NCBI RefSeq assembly: GCF_020497125.1
Contig: NC_059080.1
Coordinates: 47,743,563-47,807,562, forward strand
Direction: 5' to 3'
Source: Mauremys mutica
Taxonomy: Eukaryota; Chordata; Testudines; Geoemydidae
DNA: 64,000 nt
Made by a program: the position numbers and the translations under genes. Shown here piece after piece: positions 1 to 11,589 of this stretch. Position 1 is the stretch's first letter. Every line of letters begins with the position of its first letter. A model generated the notes under the pieces. It saw only the letters and a program-made list of their open reading frames with translations, was not told where the DNA came from and did no database searches.

Positions 1-225
1 AGCTCCCAGAGCTACTAAGTTCGATTTGCATCCACACCTAGCCTAATTCGAGCTAGCCATGTCGAATTTAGCGTTACTCCACCTGTCGGGGTGGAGTACC
101 GAATTCGAACTAAAGAGCCCTCTAGTTCGAATTAAATGGCTTCCTGGTGTGGACGGTTGAGCGGTTAGTTCGAATTAACGCTGCTAAATTTGAATTAAAG
201 TCCTAGTGTAGACCAGGCCTAAGAC
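1..225. mobile_element. Terminal fragment of a Harbinger-type non-autonomous element
   Basis: The stretch is rich in short palindromic TTCGAA/TTCGAATT words and ends at about 225 with AGTGTAGACCAGGCC. That terminal signature (TAGTGTAGAC...) recurs at the Harbinger ends near 2335 and 7045. No coding sequence is visible. The left part lies outside the window, so the length is unknown. Confidence 0.55.
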
Positions 226-234
226 TCACATACA

Positions 235-2330
235 ACATAACAAGGGAAAATCCCTACTTCATCACATCTCTCTTCCCTTTGAGACTGAACTGAACGGAGT
301 CACTTTAGCCAACGGCCTGGGGAAGTTCGGGCCCCCCTCTCCGGGACAAAGCATCAGCTATAACATTTGCACTCCCTTTAACATGGACCACCTCCATCTC
401 ATACTCCTGGAGGGACGGAGTCCACCTCAGAAGCTTGACATTGGCTCCTTGCATCTGGTGCAGCCACGGCAGGGCAAGTGGTCAGTGCACACAGTGAAGT
501 GGCGTCCAAATAGATCTGGCAGCAGCCTTTTAAGAGCCCACCCCAGGGCCAGGCGGGCATTCCTTCTCTATGGCCACATAGCTCTGCTCCTGGGGCAACA
601 ACTTCCTGCTCAGGTACATGATAGGGTGTTTCTCCCCCTGCATCAGTGTGCATCAGCACCACACCCAGCCCTGTGTCTGAGGCATCAGTGAACACCATAA
701 AGGGCTTGTCAAAGTCTGGGTTTCCCAGCACCAGGCTCTTGACCAGAGCCCTCTGGCACTGCCTCGTCCAGACCAGCTTGTCTGGCTCACCCTTCTTGCA
801 TAGCTCAGTGATGGGAGCTGACACAGAGCTAAAGTGGGGCACAAACCTCTGGTAAGCCCTGCCATCCCCGTAAAGGCATGGGCCTGTTTCTTAGTCTGGG
901 GAGCAGGCCAATCTCTGATTGCCTCCGCCTTGGCCGAATCTGCCTTTAGGCAGCCGCTCCTCACCCTGTGGTCCAAGTACGACACCTCTGCCATCCCCAC
1001 CTTGCACTTGCCAGCTTTTACAGTCAGTCCTGCATCCTGGAGGCAACCCAGACCCCTCTTTATCTATGACACATGGTCCTCCCAGGTCTGGCTAATGACA
1101 CAAATATAATCAATGTCCACTAGGGTAAAACTCTCCATCCCCCTCAGTAAATGATCCCCCTGGTGCTGGCAGGTGACCAGCACCTCCTTGAGGCCAAAAG
1201 GTAGGACCAGGGATTTGTACAGCTCCAAAGGGGTGACAAAAGCAGATTTCAACCTGGCATCTGGATCCAAAGGCACCTGCCAGAAGCCTTTGGTGAGATC
1301 CCTGGTTGTGGGGTATTGAGTCCCCCCCAACTTGTCAAGGATCTCATCAGGCCTAGTCATGGGGCAGGCCTCAGACATGGTGATGGCATTGAGCTTCCAA
1401 TAGGCCACACAGAATCGGATCGACTCATCTTTCCTGGGGACCAGCACCACAGAAGAGGCCCTGGAACTGGTGGACGGCTGGATCACCCATAAAGCCAACA
1501 TGTCTCTGACCTCTTTCTCCAGGGCCTGGGCTGTGTTCCCAGTTTCTCTGAATGAGGCACACCTGGATGGGAGGGCTGGCTCCCATCTCCACCCAGTGGA
1601 CAGCTCAATTATTGAGCCCAGGCTGGTTGGAAAACAGCTGTTGGTAAGAATCTCTGCTTGCTGGGCAGGGGTTAGCTAGTCAGAGAGGGGAATTGATTCC
1701 AGCAAGGGGCTGGCTCCTGTCTGAGGGAAGAGACCCACCAGGGGATCTTCCCCCTTCTCCCACTGGCCACACACAGCCAGTACCAGCCTCTCTCTGTCAC
1801 AGTATGGCTCCATCATATCGACCTGGTACCCTCGGTGGCTGTGAGCCCGGTTGGGCAGTTCCACCACATTGTTCTCCTCATTCAGCTGCTTGATGACCTT
1901 GAAGGGCCTCTGCCAGGCAGCTTGCAGCTTATTCTTCCTCACCAGGATGAGAACCCTCACCTGGTCCCTGGTGCCATAGGCTGAGTGGTTGTACCAGACC
2001 TTCTGCCTCTCTTGGGCCCTGGGTAGGTTCTCCCTGGCCAGACCCATGAGCTCAGCGACCTTTTCTCAGAAAGTCAGTACATATTCCACCACTGATTCTC
2101 CATTGGGGGAGGCCTTCCCCTACCATCCGTCCTTCACCAAGTCCAGGGCCACCTTCTGAAAACGCTCCTCTATGCCAGACAGGTATCTCAAGGCTGCTTT
2201 ACCCTTGTCCTGGGCCTTTTGCACCTCTGGACAAGGCAGCCCTGGTTGGCAGCTGTCCCGCCCTGGCCGTGGTTCCCCACACTCTGCTGGGGTCTCTGAT
2301 CCCCCTGGACTCAGCTTTGTCCCTGCTGTC
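235..2330 (-). mobile_element. Gmr1-like Ty3/Gypsy retrotransposon pol relic
   Basis: Read on the minus strand, this is a decayed pol region of an LTR retrotransposon. From high to low coordinate it shows an integrase C-terminal part (about 2150-1676, with a chromodomain-like stretch ending near YQVDMMEPY), a linker, reverse transcriptase (about 1501-1064, with FCVAYWKLNAI, a FWQVPLD-type motif and LVDIDYICV in place of the usual YLDDI box), the RT connection, and RNase H (about 840-300, with FTDASDTGLG). Integrase precedes RT, the reverse of ordinary Gypsy order. Frameshifts split it into several frames and the RT box has lost its catalytic DD, so it is dead. Confidence 0.85.
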
Positions 2331-2703
2331 CCAGCCCTGGTCTACACTACAAATTTAGCAATGTTAGATCGATTTAACCCTGCACCCATCCACACGATGA
2401 AGCCGTTATTTTCGATTTAAAGGGCTGTTAAAATCGATTTTGGTACTCCTTCCCCGACGAGACGATTAGCACTGAAATTGACCTTGCTGGGTCGAATTTG
2501 GGGTAGTGTGGTTGCAATTTGATGGTATTGGCCTCCAGGAGCTATCCCAGAGTGCTCCATTGTGACCGCTCTGGACAGTGCTCTCAACTCTGATATACTG
2601 GCCGGGTAGAAAGGAAAAGGCCTGCAGACTTTTGAATCTCATTTCCTGTTTGGCCAGTGTGGTGATCTACAGGGGAGTGCAGATCTCATCAGCAGAGGTG
2701 ACC

Positions 2704-4704
2704 ATGATGGAGTCCCAGAATCGCAAAAGAGCCCCAGCATGGACCGAACAGGAGGTATGGGATCTGATCGCTGTATGGGGAGACGAATCCATGCTAACAG
2801 AACTCTGTTCCAAAAAGACGAAATGCCCAAACATTTGAAAAAATCTCCAAGGGCATGAAGGACAGAAGCTATAACAGGGACCCGCAGCAGTGCTGCATGA
2901 AACTTAAGGAGCTGAAGCAAGCCTACCAAAACACCAGAGAGGCAAACGGCCGCTCCGGGTCAGAGCCCCAGACATGCCGCTTCTATGATGAGCTGCATGC
3001 CATGCTAGGGGTTGCAGCCACCACTACCCCACCCCTGTGCTTTGACTCCGTTAATGGAGTAACACGCAACAGGGATGCGGGTTTTGGGAACAAGGAAGAT
3101 GATATGGAGGAAGTTGAAGATAGCTCACAGCAAGGAAGTGGAGAAACCGTTTTCCCCAACAGCCAGGAACTGTTTCTCACCCTGGACCTGGAGTCAGTAC
3201 CCCTTGAACCCACCCAAGGCTGCCTCTCGGTCCTGCCAGGCAGAGAAGGGACCTCTGGTGAGTGTACCTTTGTAAATATTATACACAGTTTAAAAGCAAG
3301 CGTGTTTAATGATTAATTTTCCCTGGTATTTGCAGCCACTGGAAAAGTCTGTTAACGTGTCTGGGGATGGAGCGGAAATCCTCCAAGGACATCGCCACGA
3401 AGCTCTCCTGGATGTACTCCCAAAGCCTTTGCAAAAGGTTTCTGGGGAGGGCGACCTTATTCTATCCGCCATGGTAGGACACTTTACCACCCCAGGCCAG
3501 TAGCACGTAGTCGGGAATCATTGCATAACAAAGCATGGCAGCGTATGGTCCCGGTGTTTGCTGGCATTCAAACAGCATCTGTTCTTTATCTCTCTGTGTT
3601 ATCCTCAGGAGAGTGATATCATTCCTGGACAACTGGTTGAAATAGGGTGATTTTATTAAGGGGACATTCAGAGGTGCCCGTTCCTGCTGGGCTGTTTGCC
3701 TGTGGCTGAACAGAAATGTTCCCCGCTGTTAGTCACGCGGTGTGGGGAGAGGTGAAGTGATCATCCCAGAGAATTGTGGGGGTGGGTGGGGGGGGGAGGT
3801 TAGTTGGGTTTGTGCTGCACGTTACCCTGAAAACCTCAGCCCCTCCTCCTTTTAAATGGCCAACCCATTTTAAATGGCCAACCCAACGGCTGCTTGGTAT
3901 GGGAAATGAGGCCGCTGCTGTTTGAAACCATTCCCATATGTTATAAAGGTTAAAGAAGCCAAGAGACTCTGGCTTACCATGGCTGCCTGCAAGCCAAATT
4001 CTGTTGCCTGGCCCTGCGTGAAAGATGTCTCACACCAAACTGGCATACCCTCAATAAGAGGCAAAATGCGACCTTGTACCGAAAGCACGTGTGCTATGTA
4101 ATGTTAACAGCAAGGTTTACCGTGAAAGAGTCTACCCATTGTTCTCTAAAATGTGTCTTTTAAACTACCACTCTCCCTTTTTTTTCCTCCACCAGCTGCA
4201 AATGTTTCAATGCTCACTCTATCTTCTCCTTCCCAGAGTTAGCGAAGATTAGAAGGTGATAAAAACCACACTTGTTATGAGATGTTCTCTGAGCTCATGC
4301 AGTCCTCCCACACTGAAAGAGCCCAGCACAATGCGAGGAGGCAGACAATGTCAGAATCCAGGAAAGCACAATATGAACGCGAGGATAGGTGGCGGGCTAA
4401 AGATAATAAGTGGCGGGCAGAAGATGGTAGGTGGTGTCAGCTTGGTGACAGAAGGCAAGAGGCAATGCTGAGGCTACTGGAGGAACAAACTAATATGCTC
4501 CGGTGTATGGTTGAGGTTCAGGAAAGGCAGCTTGAGCACAGACCGCCGCTTCAGCCCCTGTGTAACCAACTGCCCTCCTCCCCAAGTTCCATAGCCTCCT
4601 CACCCAGACGCCCAAGAATGCGGTGGGGGGGCCTCCGGGCACCCAACCACTCCACCCCAGAGGACTGCCCAAGCAACAGGAAGCTGGCATTCAATAAGTT
4701 TTAA
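2704..4704 (+). pseudogene. Harbinger Myb/SANT-like DNA-binding protein, two exons, broken
   Basis: This is the accessory protein of the Harbinger element, thought in this family to bind the transposon ends and import the transposase. Exon 1 starts at one of two adjacent ATGs (2704 or 2707) and encodes a SANT/Myb-like trihelix (APAWTEQEVWDLIAVWG... CCMKLKELKQAY... TCRFYDELHAMLG), ending near a GTGAGT donor at about 3258. Exon 2 begins about 4195 after a CCACCAG acceptor and encodes a Glu/Arg/Gln-rich coiled coil ending at the stop at 4702-4704. Lesions: one extra A in the run at 2812-2816 shifts the frame after codon 35-36, and a TAG near 4240 interrupts exon 2. The intron is inferred from family structure. 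Confidence 0.8.
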
Positions 4705-4962
4705 AGTACAGTGTGGCCTTGTCCTTCCCTCCTCCCCCACCCCACCTGGTGCTTCCCTCCTCCCCCAGCCCTCCCAGGCTACCTTGGCAGTTATCCCCCT
4801 ATTTGTGTGATGAATTAATAAAGAATGCATGAATATGAAGCAACAATGACTTTATTGCCTCTGCAAGCGGTGATCGAAGAGGGGAGGGGAGGGTGGTTAG
4901 CTTACAGGGAAGTAGAGTGAACCAAGGGGGTGGGGGTCATCAAGGAAAAACAAACAGAACTT

Positions 4963-6216
4963 TCACACCATAGCCTGGCCAGTCATGAAACTGGTTTTCA
5001 AAGCTTCTCTGATGCATAGCGCGTCCTGCTGTGCTCTTCTAACCACCCTGGTGTCTGGCTGCGCGTAATCAGCGGCCAGGAGATTTGCCTCAACCTCCCA
5101 CCCCATCATAAACGTCTCCCCCTTACTCTGTGGAGTGCACAGCAAGCGGTAATAACAATGGGAATATTGGTTTCGCTGAGGTCTATCCAAGTCAGTAAAC
5201 TGCGCCAGCGCGCTTTTAAACGTCCAAATGCACATTCTTCCACCATTCTGCACTTGTTCAGCCTATAGTTGAACAGCTCCTGACTACTGTCCAGGCTGCC
5301 TGTGTATGGCTTCATGAGCCATGGCATTAAGGGGTAGGCTGGGTTCCCAAGGATAACTATAGGCATTTCAACATCCCCAACGGTTATTTTCTGGTCTGGG
5401 AAGAAAGTCCCTTGCTGCAGCTTTTGAAACAGGCCAGAGTTCCTGAAGATGTGAGCGGCATGTACCTTTCCCAGCCATCCCACGTTGATGTTGGTGAAAC
5501 ATCCCTTGTGATCCACCGGTGCTTGCAGCAGCATTGAAAAGTACCCCTTGTGGTTTATGTACTTGCTGGCTTGGTGCTCCAGTGTCAAGATAGGGATATG
5601 GGTTCTGTCTATTGCCCCACCACAGTTAGGGAATCCCATTGCAGCAAAGCCATCTACTATGACCTGCACATTTCCCAGAGTCACTACCTTTCGTAGCAGC
5701 AGCTCTTTGACTGCACTGGCTACTTGGATCACAGCAGCCCCCACAGTAGATTTGCCCACTCCAAATTGATGCCTGACTGACCGGTAGCTGTCTGGCGTTG
5801 CAAGCTTCCAGAGGGCTATTGCCACTCGCTTGTGAACTGTGAGGGCTGCTCTCTCCTTGGTATTCTTGCACTTCAGGACAGGGGAAAGCAAGACAAAGTT
5901 CCATGAAAGTGTCCTTACGCATGCAAAAGTTTCACAGCCACTGGGAATCGTCCCAAACATGCAACACTCTGCGGTCCCACCAGTCTGTGCTTGTTTCCTG
6001 GGCCCAGAATCGGCGTTCCACAGCATGAACCTGCCCCATTACCACCATGATGTCCACATTGCCGGGGCCCGTACTTTGAGAGAAGTCTGTGTCCATGTCT
6101 GTGTCCTCATCACCCTTGTCACCGCGCTGCCGTCGCCTCCTTGCCTGGTTTTGCTTTTGCAGGTTCTGGTTCTGCATATACTGAAGGATAATGTGCACGG
6201 TGTTTACAGTGCTCAT
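4963..6216 (-). pseudogene. PIF/Harbinger (HARBI1-like) DDE transposase, inactivated
   Basis: The coding sequence runs through three minus-strand frames: N-terminal part 6216-5932, a short middle part near 5922-5890, the core from about 5890 to 5130, and the C-terminal tail in another frame down to 4963. The core has the DDE_Tnp_4 layout: GGAIDRTHIPI (first Asp, residue 140 of the 306-residue core frame), GWLGKVHAAHIF, LGNPAYPL and VEECAFGRLKARW (Glu264). Two acidic positions the family normally keeps, in the VHD and GDPAYPL motifs, are Ala190 and Asn228 here. At least three frame breaks plus the missing acidic residues make it inactive. It shares the element with the SANT protein. Confidence 0.88.
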
Positions 6217-6424
6217 AATTGCAGCAGTGATCTGAGAGGCTCCATGCTTGCCGTGCTATGGCGTCTCTGCTGAAAAAAGGCGTGAGACGATTGTCTGCTG
6301 TTGGTCTGATGGAGGGAGGGGGGGAGCAAATGAATACAAAACAAATCTGGTCTCTTTCTTGTTTTGATCCACTCCATCTCTCTTATACATCTTAGGCTGG
6401 CAGCAGACGGTGCAGTATGACTGC

Positions 6425-6600
6425 TAGTCATCGTCATCTCCTGGGTGCTTGCCAGAAGATGGTGCAGTATGACTGCTGGCCATCGTCATCTCCCATTTAT
6501 GTCCAGGCGCCCCCAACCGACCTCACCAAGGTCAGCTAAAAGAGCACCCAGGAGATGACGACGATGGCTACCAATCGTAATGCACCATCTGCTTCCAAAA
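6425..6600. repeat. Subterminal short repeats of the Harbinger element
   Basis: The word ATGGTGCAGTATGACTGCT occurs at about 6451-6478 with a near copy at 6408-6425. CATCGTCATCTCC (direct) and GGAGATGACGACGATGG (inverted, near 6551) flank a 60-bp spacer. Such subterminal repeats are plausible binding sites for the element's own DNA-binding protein, which is an inference. Confidence 0.5.
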
Positions 6601-7186
6601 GGCAATGAGCTGCTGCAGTGTAGCAATGCAGTACCACCTCTGCCAGCACCCAGGAGACATACGGTGATGGTGAGCTAAGCGGTGTCCATGCTTGCCATGG
6701 TATGTCATCTGCACAGGTAACCCAGGAAAAAAGGCGAGAAACAATTTCTTGCCATTGCTTTCGTGGAGGGACGACATGTACCTAAAACTACCCGCGACAA
6801 TGTTTTTGCCTCATCAGGCATTGGGGGCTCAACCCAGAATTCCAATGAGCGGTGGAGACTGCGGGAACTGTGGTATAGTTACCCACAGTGCAATGCTCCA
6901 AAAGTCGACACTAGCCTCAGTACTGTGGACGCACTCCGCCAACTTAATGCGCTTAATGGGAACACACACAATTGACTGTATAAAATTGATTTCTAAAAAA
7001 TCGACTTCTATAAAATCAACCTAATTTCATAGTGTAGACATACTTAGAGAATCCCATTGGCTCACCTTTGTGTCTGAGCAGGAATTAATGTCAAGAACAA
7101 CCAGGTACTTACCTGTTAAGTCCACCAGCAGGGTGATAAGTAGTTTGCCATGGTGCAAACCTAAATGACAAATTGGGTAATTCAGA

Positions 7187-7855
7187 TCATTGTTTTGCAG
7201 CCAATATATTTCTCTGTTTTCTCTTTCTCTTTGTGAATGCAGGACTGAGGGAAGAAGAGGCATTCCACAGCGCCTCCACTTTAAGCACTCTGTCCCTTTC
7301 CATCATGGCCCTTGAGATCTGCCCATAGGTATTGTAATTCTTACGGCTGGAGTGCAGCTGGGACTGGACAGCTTCCTCCCCCCAAACACTGATGAGGTCC
7401 AGCACCTTGCCATTGCTCCATACTGGGGATCGCCTGGCACGTGGAGGCATGGTCACCTGGAAAGATGCACTGAGAGCACTCCATGCCTTGCTGAGCAAAC
7501 ATGAAGGGGAATTTCAAAATTCCCAGAGAATGTAAAGGGCGGGTCTGGCGGTTGGTCACCCGAGGGCAGGGCAATAGAGTTCAAAGTGATGACCAGAGTG
7601 GCTAAAACAGGCATTGTGGGACACTTCTGAAGGCTGATCAGAGTGCATTAATAGACCAGGGTGTCCACACTGGCACCATGGAGCTCCAGCCAGGGCACAG
7701 CAAGCTTTATGCTTCTCATGGAGGTGGATTACCAGGAGCGCTCCAGCCGCGGAGTCCAGGTGCTCTACATGCCTTGCCAGTGTGGACATCTCAGGAGTTA
7801 GGGTGCCTGGGGCTGATTTAATGCGCTCTAACTTGCAAGTGTAGACAAGGCCTAA
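7187..7855 (-). mobile_element. Second Harbinger-type element, 5' part with Myb/SANT ORF fragment
   Basis: On the minus strand the element starts near 7855 with CTTAGGCCTTGTCTACACTTG. From about 7450 it encodes MPPRARRSPVWSNGKVLDL followed by SVWGEEAVQSQLHSS, a SANT/Myb-like trihelix start from a family related to but distinct from the one at 2704. The frame changes near 7270 (homology to the next helix is lost) and the element is cut where it meets unrelated sequence near 7187. The transposase half is absent. Confidence 0.7.
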
Positions 7856-7859
7856 GATA

Positions 7860-8774
7860 GGACAAAACTGGCCCAAGTGTGTCAGTGGTGTGGGGTTACC
7901 TTGGTGTCTTGTTACCAAGCAGCTACATGTCACAAGTGTTTGTGTTGTCCGTGAATATGAAATCCCCCTGCAGAGGTGTACAAGCTCACAGTGCCCTGAC
8001 ACCTCCCAGCAGAATTCTGTACAGGGTTCTCCCCTGGGGACCCTGCTACACTCTGCCTCGCATCAAGAGGTTGGCATTCACCTGGGAACCTGGGTCTAGT
8101 ATCCACCTAGGAAAGGATTGCTGTTGAAGCAAAGGGGCTTACAATTAATTACATATTCCTGGAGCCCTGGACACCAATCACAATTCAGTACAAAAGGGGC
8201 AGCCACTTCAACCCTCACCCCTGTAACAATTCCCTTCAGGAGCCCTCGGTCTCCTGTTCCACACAGCATCTACCCTGGACCTTCACTCCCGATAGCTACC
8301 AGCACTCAAGCTGTTAAGTGTGCTTCTCCGTGGATAGAGCAGAGAGGAGACAGGATGGGCAGGTGATGGCAGGGGTCAGCTCAGCCCTGCAGCGAGGGAG
8401 GTCAGACGTAGGGCTGCGAGATGACGGCCGGGGCGATTTGAACATAGAATGAGGGATAGATGAGAGAGGGATGGCAGCGATGAGATGGCAGGGGAGTGCT
8501 GCGTAGGCGTGAAGTTAGACCTGCAGTAGATATCCTTTTCCTGTCAGATGAGAAGTACAGTACCCAGGTCTACAGTCCCAAGAAAATCAATGCAAGTCTG
8601 CCATCTGCTGGCACCAATATAATTTACACTCCCCAAAGATACCAATATTGTGAGCAAACCCATTAGGTGAGATTTAAAAATAAATAAATACATACATAAA
8701 TAAATAAAAGCCTAAGGGAGCTCAATCCTCTAATTCCACTGGAATTCATGGACAGTGACACAAAGAGAGAGGAT
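7860..8774. other. No gene recognised; includes an A/T-rich simple repeat
   Basis: I find no conserved ORF or known repeat consensus here. A simple (AAATA)n-like tract lies at 8676-8710. The short ORFs look random. Confidence 0.5.
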
Positions 8775-9005
8775 GGGCCAGTGTTTGGGGCACTAGCCTA
8801 GGACTTGGGAGAACCTGGATTTGATTCCCTGCTCTGCCAGGCAGTCTGTGGCAAGTCACTCAGCCTCTCTGTGCCTCAGTTCCCCACCTGTATAATGGGA
8901 AAACAGCCCTGCCTGCCTCACAGGGGTGCTGTGAGGACCAGTGCATTAAAAGAGATTGGGAGGCCCTCAGATACTATAGGAATGAGGGCTAGATATGGGC
9001 CTAAG
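8775..9005 (+). repeat. MIR/CORE-SINE
   Basis: The sequence follows the MIR-type pattern: a tRNA-like start with GACCTGGATTTGATTCCCTGC-type B-box context near 8810-8830, then TGGCAAGTCACT, CTCTGTGCCTCAGTTCCC, and the LINE-like tail CACAGGGGTGCTGTGAGGA. It is an old SINE with about 230 bp retained. Confidence 0.8.
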
Positions 9006-9582
9006 GGCGCCTTTAGAAATCCCAGCCATTTTCCGTCTCTCATGCTCTGGTCATAGTGAGCTCTCTCCTTCCACACATTTATCGTTTTGTCTACAACAAA
9101 AATAAGACCTTTCTGAATATGTCCAGTTTTAAGGCTCTGGGGCTAAGCAATGGCCCTAGACAATGGTGCTTGTAATGTTTCCCATAGGTCTGAGTGCCCC
9201 TGCATCTCAACTATTCCCCATCCATTAGAGGGGAACAGCACTGGAGTGGCCTCCCCATTGCCCCATCCCTCCCACATACAGGTCTGCCAAAAGTTGCCCC
9301 AGGGAGCTGCTCAGAGTCAGTGATAGACTAGGGCTGCCTGAGTGGACAGGAAGCTCAAACAAACCTGCTCAAGGTTTGGAGGTTTTAAAAGACCACAACA
9401 GCAGGTGAGTTTTCCTTGTGTTGCAGGGCAAGTACACCCCATCCCTCTTTGGGGTGGGGCAAGGGTGCCACGGTTAAGTCCTCCTGCCTGCCCTTAGCCT
9501 GAGGGCAGTACAGCCCAATGGCTAGAGTCAATGTGTTCGCCCTTGTCGTCAGGGAAGTATGGCCTAATACCCAGAGTCTATA
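9006..9582. other. No gene recognised
   Basis: Unassigned sequence without a supported ORF, repeat boundary or tandem array. Confidence 0.5.
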
Positions 9583-10975
9583 CATAGAATCATAGAATAT
9601 CAGGGTTGGAAGGGACCTCAGGAGGTCATCTAGTTCAATCCCCTGCTCAAAGCAGAACCAACAACAACTAAATCATCCTAGCCAGGGCTTTGTCAAGCCT
9701 GACCTTAAAAACCTCCAAGGAAGGAGATTCCACCCCCCACCCCCCGCCCCAGGTAACCCATTCCAGTGCTTCCCCACCCTCCCAGTGAAAACGTTTTTCC
9801 TAACATCCAACCTAAACCTCCCCCACTGCAACTTGAGACCATTACTCCTTGTTCTGTCATCAGGTACCACTGAGAACAGTCTAGATCCATCCTCTTTGGA
9901 ATCCCCTTTCAGGTAGTTGAAAGCAGCTATCAAATCCCCCCTCATTCTTCTCTTCTGCAGACTAAATAATCCCAGTTCCCCCAGCCTCTCCTCATAAATC
10001 ATGTGCTCCAGCCCCCTAATCATTTTTGTTGCCCTCTGCTGGACTTTTTCCAATTTTCCACATCCTTCTTGTAGTGTGGGGCCCAAAAGTGGACTCATAG
10101 ACTTTAAGGTCAGAAGGGACCATTATGATCATCTAGTCTGACCTCCTGCGGGCCACAGAATCTCACCCACCCACTCCTGTGATAAACCCCTAACCTATGT
10201 CTGAGTTACTGAAGTCCTCAAATCGTGGTTTAAAGACCTCAAGGTGCAGAGAATCCTCCAGCAAGTGACCCATGCCCCACGTTGCAGAGGAAGGCAAAAA
10301 ACCTCCAGGGCCTTTGACAATCTGCCCTGGAGAAAAATTCCTTCCTGACCTCAAATATGGCAATCAGCTAAACCCTGAGCATGTGGGTAAGACTCACCAG
10401 CCAGCACCCAGGAAAGAATTCTCTGTAGTAACTCAAATCCCACCCCATCTAACATCCCATCACAGGCCATTGGGCATATTTACCTTTAATAATCTCCAGA
10501 TGAGGCCTCATCAATGCCAAATAGAGGTGAATGATCATGTCCCTCGATCTGCTGGCAATGCTCCTACTTATACAACTCAAAATGCCGTTAGCCTTCTTGG
10601 CAACAAGGGCACACTGTTGACTCATAGCCAGCTTCTCATCCCTAGGTCCTTTTCTGCAGAACTGCTGCCCAGCCACTCGATCCCTAGTCTGTAGCAGTGC
10701 ATGGGATTCTTCCGTCCTAAGTGCAGGACTCTGCACTTGTCCTTGTTGAACCTCATCAGATTTCTTTTGGCCCAATCCTCCAATTTGTCTAGGTCCATCT
10801 GTATCCTATCCCTACCCTCCAGTGTATCTACCACTCCTCTCAGTTTAGTGTCATCTGCAAACTTGCTGAGGGTGCAGTCCACATCCTCCTCCAGATCATT
10901 AATGAAGATATTGAACAAAACCGGCCCCAGGACAAACCCTTGGGGCACTCTGCTTGAAACTGGCTGCCAACTGCA
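9583..10975 (-). mobile_element. CR1 LINE 3' part, interrupted by a second CR1
   Basis: The element lies on -, with its 3' terminus at 9583-9600 (the ATTCTATG-type tail reads as CATAGAATCATAGAAT). It encodes the end of the CR1 RT (10948-10500, with [14 protein letters not shown] and an intact FADDTKL box) and the post-RT region (10090-9690, with [14 protein letters not shown]). The host copy stops near 10094 and resumes near 10493. Its 5' truncation point is about 10975. Frameshifts are present. Confidence 0.88.
10095..10493 (-). mobile_element. CR1 3' fragment nested in the preceding CR1
   Basis: A different CR1 subfamily whose 3' end reads CATAGACTTTAAGGTCAGAAG on +. It separates two parts of a host CR1 that would otherwise join at GGCCCAAAA / CTCCAGATGAGG. 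The insertion is therefore younger than the host copy. Confidence 0.75.
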
Positions 10976-10979
10976 TTAC

Positions 10980-11446
10980 TGACATCAGCTCTTGGCTGCT
11001 GCTGGGTCTCTGTTCCAAGCTGGGCTGCTACGCCCCACTCCCCATAGGGAGCCCTGCTGCCCCCCAGTGTCCTGGCTCCCCACTCCTGGCAGGGAGCCCG
11101 ATGCTTGGAGCCCAACTGCCCCCCTGACTTTCAGTTCCCCGCTGAGAGCAATAGAACCAACCAGACTCTGGGTGTGAATCTCTCCGATGGAGGCGAGAGG
11201 CCCCACATGGCTTCTGCCCCACTCCCCCACTCCTGGCTGGGAGCAAGGAGGCAAGAAGCCCAGGGGAACAGCCTCTCAGGCCTCTCCTCCCGCCTCCCCC
11301 GCTTCAGTCAGTGGAAGTGCTCCTGGTGAGGACACGCACCACCGACAGAAGGAGGATAGTGTGGGTATCAGCCACCACAGTAATTACTGTGGTGGCTGTA
11401 AGTCAACTTAACCTAGATCGACTTAAGACTGTAGTGTAGACAGGCC
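10980..11446. mobile_element. GC-rich DNA-transposon end with a perfect palindrome
   Basis: The segment ends with CTTAAGACTGTAGTGTAGACAGGCCC near 11446, a terminal motif like the other TAGTGTAGAC ends in this window. It holds a 30-bp perfect palindrome at 11369-11398. The left boundary abuts the truncated CR1 at 10975 and is not defined. No ORF looks genuine. Confidence 0.45.
11369..11398. repeat. 30-bp perfect palindrome
   Basis: The half-site CAGCCACCACAGTAA is followed immediately by its exact reverse complement, with no spacer (centre between 11383 and 11384). The symmetry breaks at 11368/11399. It lies 50 bp inside a transposon end. Confidence 0.95.
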
Positions 11447-11589
11447 CATAAGTCTGAGGCTACTGCTCTAACCCTGAGCCCTCCTTTCCCTCTAATGTAC
11501 CTCCTGGCCCTATCTGCTATGTATTATTATTGTTACCAAGAGCTAGAACAATGCTAACCAATCAGATTCCATATGAGTTTATCTGCTGA

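Larger units (their letters stand above)
2335..7048. mobile_element. Autonomous-type PIF/Harbinger DNA transposon, inactivated
   Basis: The element is bounded by CTGGTCTACACTAC at about 2338 and TAGTGTAGACATAC ending near 7045, imperfect inverted ends sharing the core TCTACACTA. It carries the two divergently placed genes typical of Harbinger: a Myb/SANT-like DNA-binding protein on + (2704-4704) and a DDE transposase on - (4963-6216). Both are broken. An internal region at 6420-6600 holds repeated ATGGTGCAGTATGACTGCT words and inverted GGAGATGACGA segments. The 3-bp target duplication is not clear. Confidence 0.85.

Noticed and set aside
4282..4704. Free-standing 140-residue host gene
   Set aside because: It is the second exon of the Harbinger SANT-like protein, inside the element's ends.
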